From assembly GCA_026122225.1 (NCBI GenBank), contig JANEZZ010001855.1, positions 558,001 to 622,000 of the forward strand: a DNA stretch of 64,000 nt, given 5' to 3'. The notes under the pieces are model-generated. The model was given only the letters and a program-made list of their open reading frames with translations. It was not told the origin of the DNA and did no database searches. The stretch comes from Heloderma charlesbogerti (lineage: Eukaryota; Chordata; Lepidosauria; Squamata; Helodermatidae). A program made the translations under genes and the position numbers. Shown in pieces: positions 58,571 to 64,000 of this stretch; the first letter of the stretch is position 1, and every line of letters begins with the position of its first letter.

Positions 58571-59424
58571 TTAAGGAGAAGTTGTTTAAGGAGGGCCGGT
58601 GGAGACAGATGTAACATAAAGGTACAGCTCACAGCAGGTGAGTGAACCCAGTTCCCTCCTGGCTTCACAACTGAAATGACAGATCTGCATACCAGCCTAT
58701 CAAAATACTCACATGTCAGAATAGTCCTCCCCCACCCACACTGCTTCAGTTGAGCTGACTGCTTATCTGTTTATTCATCATCAACTTATTAACTTTTCTT
58801 CTTTAAAAAAAACAAAAAAAAACAACCAAAATTGTTCTGGGGATGGGAGGGGGGAAGAAAGAGGTTCCTTGGTGACATTACAGGCACCAGCCAATCAGCA
58901 CTGTGCACAGCCAATTTCTGCTCCAAACTTGCAGAATGCTTCCCACCCACCACAGCTCAACTATACGGAGAAATGTATATGTTCATTCTAAACGCAACAA
59001 AGGTGCTTTGAAAGCATCCCATTGCTCTAGCAAAATGTTGTGTCTCCTCACTTATCAGGGTTTTCTGCAATATGTATAAAGGCTTGCTGAAAACCACCTC
59101 TTACGGTCAAATTACATGTTACTTTAAAATCATAGGTAGTAGCTATGCCTTTTTTCCTTTTCTTACTCAAAAGTAAGCACAGGGGACCCAATCCAGATAG
59201 GAAGCTTAGCATGGGGGCTGGGGGGGGGCAGTGTAGGGAGGACTTTAACCCTTTCCCCCTGTATCCCTAATCTGGATTGGGGGCCCTAGCACCTGTAAAT
59301 TGATTGCCAAAACGTGATCTATTTGTATATATTTATCACTTTTGCGCAATATAAATTGCAGACATGGGGCACCCAAGCTAGGTGAGGAAGCACATTTGCT
59401 TGGAAGAATATTTATAGAGGGGGA
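58571..59424. other. Anonymous intergenic DNA
   Basis: Includes a single CAGCCAATCAGCACTGTGCA at about 58888, like the unit of the 30.6-kb minisatellite, and A-rich runs. Confidence 0.45.
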
Positions 59425-59575
59425 ATCATAGAATCATAGGGTTGGAAGGGGCCTACAAGACTGTCGAGTCCAACCCCCTGCTCAGTGCAGGAAGCCTGAT
59501 TCCCAGGCGGTCTCCCATCCAAGTACTAACCAGGGCTGACCCTGCTTAGCTTCCAAGATCAGACAAGATAAAAGA
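59425..59575 (-). mobile_element. 5S rRNA/CR1-tail chimera
   Basis: Minus strand: from 59570 a 5S-rRNA-like block (GGAAGCTAAGCAGGGTCAGC, then GGTTAGTACTTGGATGGGAG, ACCGCCTGGGA), then from ~59497 a CR1 3' tail (GGCCCCTTCCAACCCTATG) ending in ATTCTATGATTC. The 5S internal promoter boxes are present; the first ~35 nt of 5S are absent. Confidence 0.8.
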
Positions 59576-60079
59576 ACACAGCTACAATTCATTTACCTCT
59601 GGTGTTAAATCCTTCCAGTACATTCACCAGCAGCTTCTTTAGCAAGGACACAATTACAAGGCAACCAAAGAGACTGGCAACTGGAGGGGAGGGGTAGAAA
59701 AATTAACCACCGCTGTCCCTCAGGACGATCATTGCTCCACAGCCAATGGCAGAGATGTAGGGGAGGTGTTAAAATCAAGTAAGAAAGAGATTCAAGGAAC
59801 CATTTTCGCACAGAATTGCCTTCCAAGGGGTCCCAGAGCACCAGCCAAGGAATGCCTGCGCACAAGCAAAAGATGCTGGGACATGGTCTGGTGCGTACAC
59901 TCCATTCATGTGGGACATTTGGGATGGGAGAGGAATTCAGCGTCCAGATTCCAAGGCGGACTCAATGGATTCGCAACTCCCATATCCATGCACAGATCAA
60001 AGTCAGGGCTGCTTTGGGACCCGCACGCCTGCCGGATTCTCGATGAGGTGGTCCGAGAGCTTAATTACTTCCCTTAATT
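59576..60079. other. Anonymous intergenic DNA
   Basis: No feature recognised. Confidence 0.5.
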
Positions 60080-60400
60080 TTTTTTTGACAGAAACTAGTC
60101 AAAAAAATCCTCGCCGAGGTGTTATCCAAATTGTGTGCCCAGGAAAGTCGGAATTCTGAAACCTGCATAAATTATGTTAATACGTCAAGCCTTTGGCTCA
60201 TTTGACCCAATGCATTCGATTTCTGCTAGATATGGAGGAGGAAGGGGAATTACGGAGGGCGTTTAGCCTCCCCTCCCTCCAGCTGCAACTACTGCATATC
60301 CCATTCTGAGCTCATTGTGGCTGCCAAGATTTCTTCAGGAAGCACCTACACATATTCAAGCCTTTCTTCACAGGCTTGAGGACTAGAACCTTGCTTTTTT
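60080..60400 (+). repeat. Direct duplication, second copy
   Basis: See 58240-58570. The two copies have diverged by scattered substitutions and small indels. Confidence 0.85.
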
Positions 60401-61300
60401 GTTTTTGTGAGAGTGCCAGGCTGGAGACTAGCCACCAAAGCAGCTAGCAAATACAGGCATTCCTTCCCTGCCCTGGAGTGGCTTGTTGCTCCTGGGGGGA
60501 TACGCACAGTGCCACTTGTAACAGGCGCCCCGCTGTCTAGTTTCTGCAAAAGACAGACAGAAAATAATTCAGCCCTCAGAGCACCTTACACGTTTTTATT
60601 TAAAATTATTTTTAGGCAGCCTTTAAGGGCTTTTAAGAAAACATTTTTTAAAAAAAGGTCAATGTGTGGATATTTAGGATTATTTCCTAGAAGCACACAT
60701 AACAAAAGGAGGGAATAGACTTCCTTTGGAGCACATCTGCAAACAGGGCAGACCGGGTGCAAGCCATTCCACCCATCTCCACTCAGTGTTCTTCTGCATC
60801 CATCAAGTGTGCTTTCTAGAACACACAAGGCACTTGCATGCAACTCCAGATGGCAGGAGAAGATAAAGAATTCCAGGCGTTCAGTCTTTCAGGGAAGCTG
60901 GCAGGCCATTACGGATGGTGTCCCCAAGGAACAGTCCCAGAAATGTTGTTTGAAACTCGTTGTTTTTAGACACGTCCCATACACTACTGCCAGGGGAACT
61001 ACCAACCTAGGATAGGGTGAAGGCTGAGAATCTGAACCCTCTCTGCTACAGAAGAGGGAAATGAAGATTGGAGGTGGTTTGATGGACAGACAGTGTGGAT
61101 GATATGACGGTAGGCTTGGTGGTGGTGGAAATGGGCAAGAAGGCTGGGCAGGATAATTTTAAAAAGACTAGAGGGATGCATAGACAGACAACAATCTGGC
61201 AGATAGATGGTCGTATTCAGATATCCATGTTGAGTGGATTAACCCATGGAACTCATTGCCACAAGATGTTGTGTTGGCCCCATTGTACAGCAGCCTTCCT
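60401..61300. other. Anonymous intergenic DNA
   Basis: No gene or repeat recognised. The 60407-60718 frame has no known motif. Confidence 0.45.
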
Positions 61301-61930
61301 CAGCCTGGTGCCCTCCGGATGTGTTGGACTACAACTCCCAGCATACCCCAGCCAGCATAGGGATGTATGAGAAATTCATTTCAGTTAGTTTTTATATCAG
61401 GCTTTACCCAGTTTGCAGCTTTCGGACCAAATATGGACTCACACAGTCTGTGGTCGAAGGCTGTACATTTGGATTACAACTCCCAGCACCGAAGCCAGCC
61501 ATGCTGGCTTAGGGATGTGCAAATCAGCAACACACACACTCACTGAATTTCTCCGAAGTCCATCTCAAAGCTTGTTTCAAGCTTACAATGTGATTTGCAG
61601 ACTCCAAAATGCATCTGACAACATGCGCACATTTGAATAATGCACACAATTACACTTTAATCAATGGGAGAAGAACATGTACATTTCAAGGATGCACACT
61701 ATTTGGAAGAAAGCATGAAAATACACATGGGTTTTCATGTGAAAAGGGAAAAAAACAAACCTTGCAATCTGACAAGGACTCGAGTCTGAACGAGCTTCGA
61801 AATGGAATTTGGAGAAATGTGGTGAGCTCGTGTTTTGCTGGTTCGCACATCCCCTAGCCAGCATGGCTGGCTTTGCTGTTGGGGTTGTAGTCCAACATAT
61901 GTGGAGAACACCAGGTTGGGGGAAGATGTT
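61300..61930. mobile_element. ACTACAACTCCCAGC palindromic MITE pieces with nested AT-rich MITE
   Basis: GGACTACAACTCCCAGCAT near 61326 and GATTACAACTCCCAGCACC near 61470. A TAGGGATGTGC...CACATCCCCTA element (61510-61856) sits in the loop; its flanks are the two arms of the older palindrome, so its target duplication cannot be read. Confidence 0.6.
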
Positions 61931-61999
61931 GTAGAGGGCTTTAAAAGGGGATTCAATAAAGAAAGGCAAGGCTGGGTCTCTCAGGGATAGCCAGATGTA

Positions 62000-62419
62000 C
62001 AATCCTCACTCTTGGTCAAACGTTCTCTGCGTCTCTGATGCGTGGATACTGTGGAATGACAACAGGGATAGCTACTGAGCATGTTGTGAGCCCCCTCGAT
62101 GTTTCTTCTGACTGGACATTACCAGGGAGGAAACTCAGCAAGAGGAAACTTTGCCTTGATCCACCAAATTCAGAGTTATGCTCAGCCCTTACAGAAGCAT
62201 GGGCAGAATTAAAGGAAAGGGAGACAGAATGCATGAAAGGATAGGTAGGAAACTCAAGAGGCAGACATATAAATATGAGGGTCCCCCAAGAACAGGCACA
62301 ACTGTCACTCGGGGCAATCTTTGTGGTCGCCACCTTTCTCTGGGCCCCTGTCGTTGTCCTCTGAGCTGAGCCTCCGGTCCTCTTGAAGATTTGAGCATCC
62401 GGGGGAATGTTGCCATTTC
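62000..62419 (-). other. Probable NFATC4 3' untranslated region
   Basis: Sequence downstream of the NFATC4 stop looks single-copy and is not a repeat seen elsewhere in the window. No clear AATAAA was identified, so the end is unknown. Confidence 0.35.
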
Positions 62420-62487
62420 TCAGCTCCGTCCCCCTTCGCAGGACGGTTCGGGGAAGTCACTCAAGTCCCTGCCGATGATCTCGGTTA
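62420..62487 (-). CDS. NFATC4: NFATC4 terminal coding exon (partial gene)
   Basis: 68 nt with acceptor CTCCCCTGCAG| and stop TGA at 62422-62420. It reads (V)TEIIGRDLSDFPEPS and ends in CEGGRS. The EIIGRDLS-FP motif recalls the extreme C-terminus of NFAT-family factors, especially NFATC4, a calcineurin-controlled transcription factor. NFATC4 is next to RIPK3 in mammals, which supports the call. The remaining exons would lie beyond 64000. A chance match of a short exon cannot be ruled out. Confidence 0.7.
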
Positions 62488-62884
62488 CTGCAGGGGAGAA
62501 AACGGGCCAACAGGACGGAGACAGACAAAGCATGAAAGAAAACTCACCATGCTGGAGTAGAGTTCAGCACCTAACCGAGAACTCGCGAGGAGGCCTTACG
62601 CAAGCTATTATACTTTCTTAGCCTCTGCCCCCAATATCTGCAAAAGCCAGATAATACGAGTGATGTGCTGATACTACGTTTCCTAGCGCCTATTTATGAC
62701 CAAGTGTGCTCTGTGGAAGCATGTCAGACGCTCAAGAAAGGAGCAGGGAGAGACCCCTCTCCTCCCCCCCCCGCCATTTGCCACTGGGAATACTGGCTGT
62801 TGTAGTTGTATGGGTAATTGGAAGGGAAGGGCGAGGGAGATTGTGACTAATGGGTGTGTGGCAAGATCCATCTGAATTTGGCGG

Positions 62885-63000
62885 GGAGGGGCCATAGCAC
62901 AGTGCTAGAGCACTTGCTTTGCATGCAGAAGTACATAATATTGAGCTAGGCTGACCAGTAATCTGACTAATTATCAAGGCAGCTTCCTATATGCCTATGA
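62885..63000 (+). mobile_element. tRNA-derived SINE
   Basis: GGCCATAGCACAGTGCTAGA head, GCACTTGCTTTGCATGCAGA and AAGGCAGCTTCCTATATGCC end. The B box is deleted or degraded. Confidence 0.65.
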
Positions 63001-63229
63001 AATTGAGAAACGTAATAACTCCGCTTATTTACAAACCAAAAAATCAGAAACAGCTTGGCTGATTCCTAAGGTATTTCCCGATTCTTTGAGTGGGACAGGG
63101 GAGAAGGCAAAAGCAGATCAAGTTATTTCCAGGTCAACCCAACGAGGAGCTCACTCATCCCAAAATAACGTCGACCCACTTTACAGGGAAATTGGAAGGA
63201 TTTATGTTTTTACGAACTGCTCTGAAGCA

Positions 63230-63540
63230 GGAAGACACATCTTTTCAAATTTAGGGCGCAATGGTGGGGACGAGGGAGAGGGCCTTTTCTGTGGTGGCCC
63301 CCACTCTGTGGAACTCCCTCCCTAGGGAACTCCGTCATGCCCCCTCTTTAATGAGCTTCCGTCGTGCATTAAAAATGTGGTTGTTCAGGCAGGCATTTGG
63401 GGTGGGTTAGGGTATTTTAGAAAATGTTTTTTATTGTAGAATTTTATTGTTTTAAACTGTTTTATTGTATGCTGTATATCGCCCAGAGTGGCTGGGTGAC
63501 CAGCCAGATGGGCGATTAATACATTTAATAATAATAATAA
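63230..63540 (+). mobile_element. CR1/L3-like LINE 3' end
   Basis: Encodes RAFSVVAPTLWNSLPRELRH and MWLFRQAFGVG, the C-terminal end of such reverse transcriptases, then an A/T-rich 3' region ending in ATA repeats. Confidence 0.8.
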
Positions 63541-63992
63541 TCCTAAGAGGATGCCCGTCAGCCTCTGAACTCAGAGACTGACAAGCATCCTATTCAGAGC
63601 GAGAGGGGCGTGAAGGCGACCTTTGCCTCCACACTCTTCCCACTCTGCATTTTTGCTAGACGGGCTTTTTTGCCCATCTAGCTGGGGCTCTGCAGAGCAC
63701 GAGGGAAGGAGGCTGGGGAGGCCGGAGGATTCTTCGTAAGCCAGCCCCTTCAGTCCCCTCCCTTCTCTGCCCACAGAATTGCCCCCTTTCCCTCCTCTGA
63801 GGTCACTTTTGCGACCATGAAAAGGCAGCCAGAGCCGGTCTCTTTGTACCAGCTCCAAGGGGGAAGATGAGAGGGCGGGAAGCTCAGACTCCTGGGTCCA
63901 AAGGTGGAACACTGCGCCTGACCTCAGATCCAGGACTCTAAAAAAACCCTATGGTCCCCCAGAAGCTGTCTAGGGACCATAGGATTGCTCCC
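63537..63992. mobile_element. PIF/Harbinger-like MITE, inverted relative of 16652-17088
   Basis: Right end ATAGGATTGCTCCC followed by TTA; interior matches 16652-17088 in reverse (GTCAGCCTCTGAACTCAGAG). The first few bases are lost against the LINE ATA tail. Confidence 0.65.
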
Positions 63993-64000
63993 TTAGCCTT

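Overview
This is vertebrate nuclear DNA, most likely from a squamate reptile (lizard or snake). The evidence is the repeat content: Bov-B LINE pieces, a Sauria SINE (tRNA head, Bov-B-type tail), CR1 LINEs ending in an ATTCTATG repeat, many hAT-type MITEs, solo LTRs and long microsatellites. There are no bacterial operons. Almost all of the long uninterrupted reading frames are chance frames in GC-rich repeats.

One complete cellular gene can be assembled by hand on the minus strand. It is a ten-exon receptor-interacting protein kinase, identified as RIPK3, running from its ATG at 53810 to its stop at 20918. All nine introns have GT/AG ends and compatible phases, and the joined frame is 1422 nt (473 aa). 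The order is an N-terminal kinase domain (exons 1-5, into 6), a poorly conserved middle (6-9) and a C-terminal RHIM with core VQIG (exon 10). RIPK3 is the necroptosis kinase that polymerises through its RHIM and phosphorylates MLKL. Upstream on the same strand, at 62420-62487, lies what looks like the last coding exon of NFATC4, the neighbour of RIPK3 in mammals.

Layout: 1-19926 lies downstream of RIPK3 and is mostly repeats and anonymous sequence. 19927-20496 is a solo LTR. 20918-53810 is RIPK3, with introns swollen by a nearly full-length but broken CR1 (42.4-46.8 kb, antisense to the gene in intron 3), four further LTR copies plus two tentative LTR-like regions, hAT MITEs, a 70-bp CCAAT-box minisatellite (30.6-30.9 kb) and a long polypurine tract (34.1-34.9 kb). 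53811-62419 is the spacer to NFATC4 with SINEs, a 5S-rRNA/CR1 chimera and a 0.3-kb direct duplication. 62488-64000 holds a SINE, a LINE tail and a MITE.

Three observations stand out. (1) RIPK3 is intact and carries an RHIM. (2) A hAT MITE family is built from alternating perfect palindromes; one copy is inserted in a CR1 whose empty site is visible elsewhere in the window. (3) A solo-LTR family has a reading frame that is open from the first bases of the LTR, in the same frame in six copies, as expected if an internal protein of the parent element ended inside its 3' LTR.
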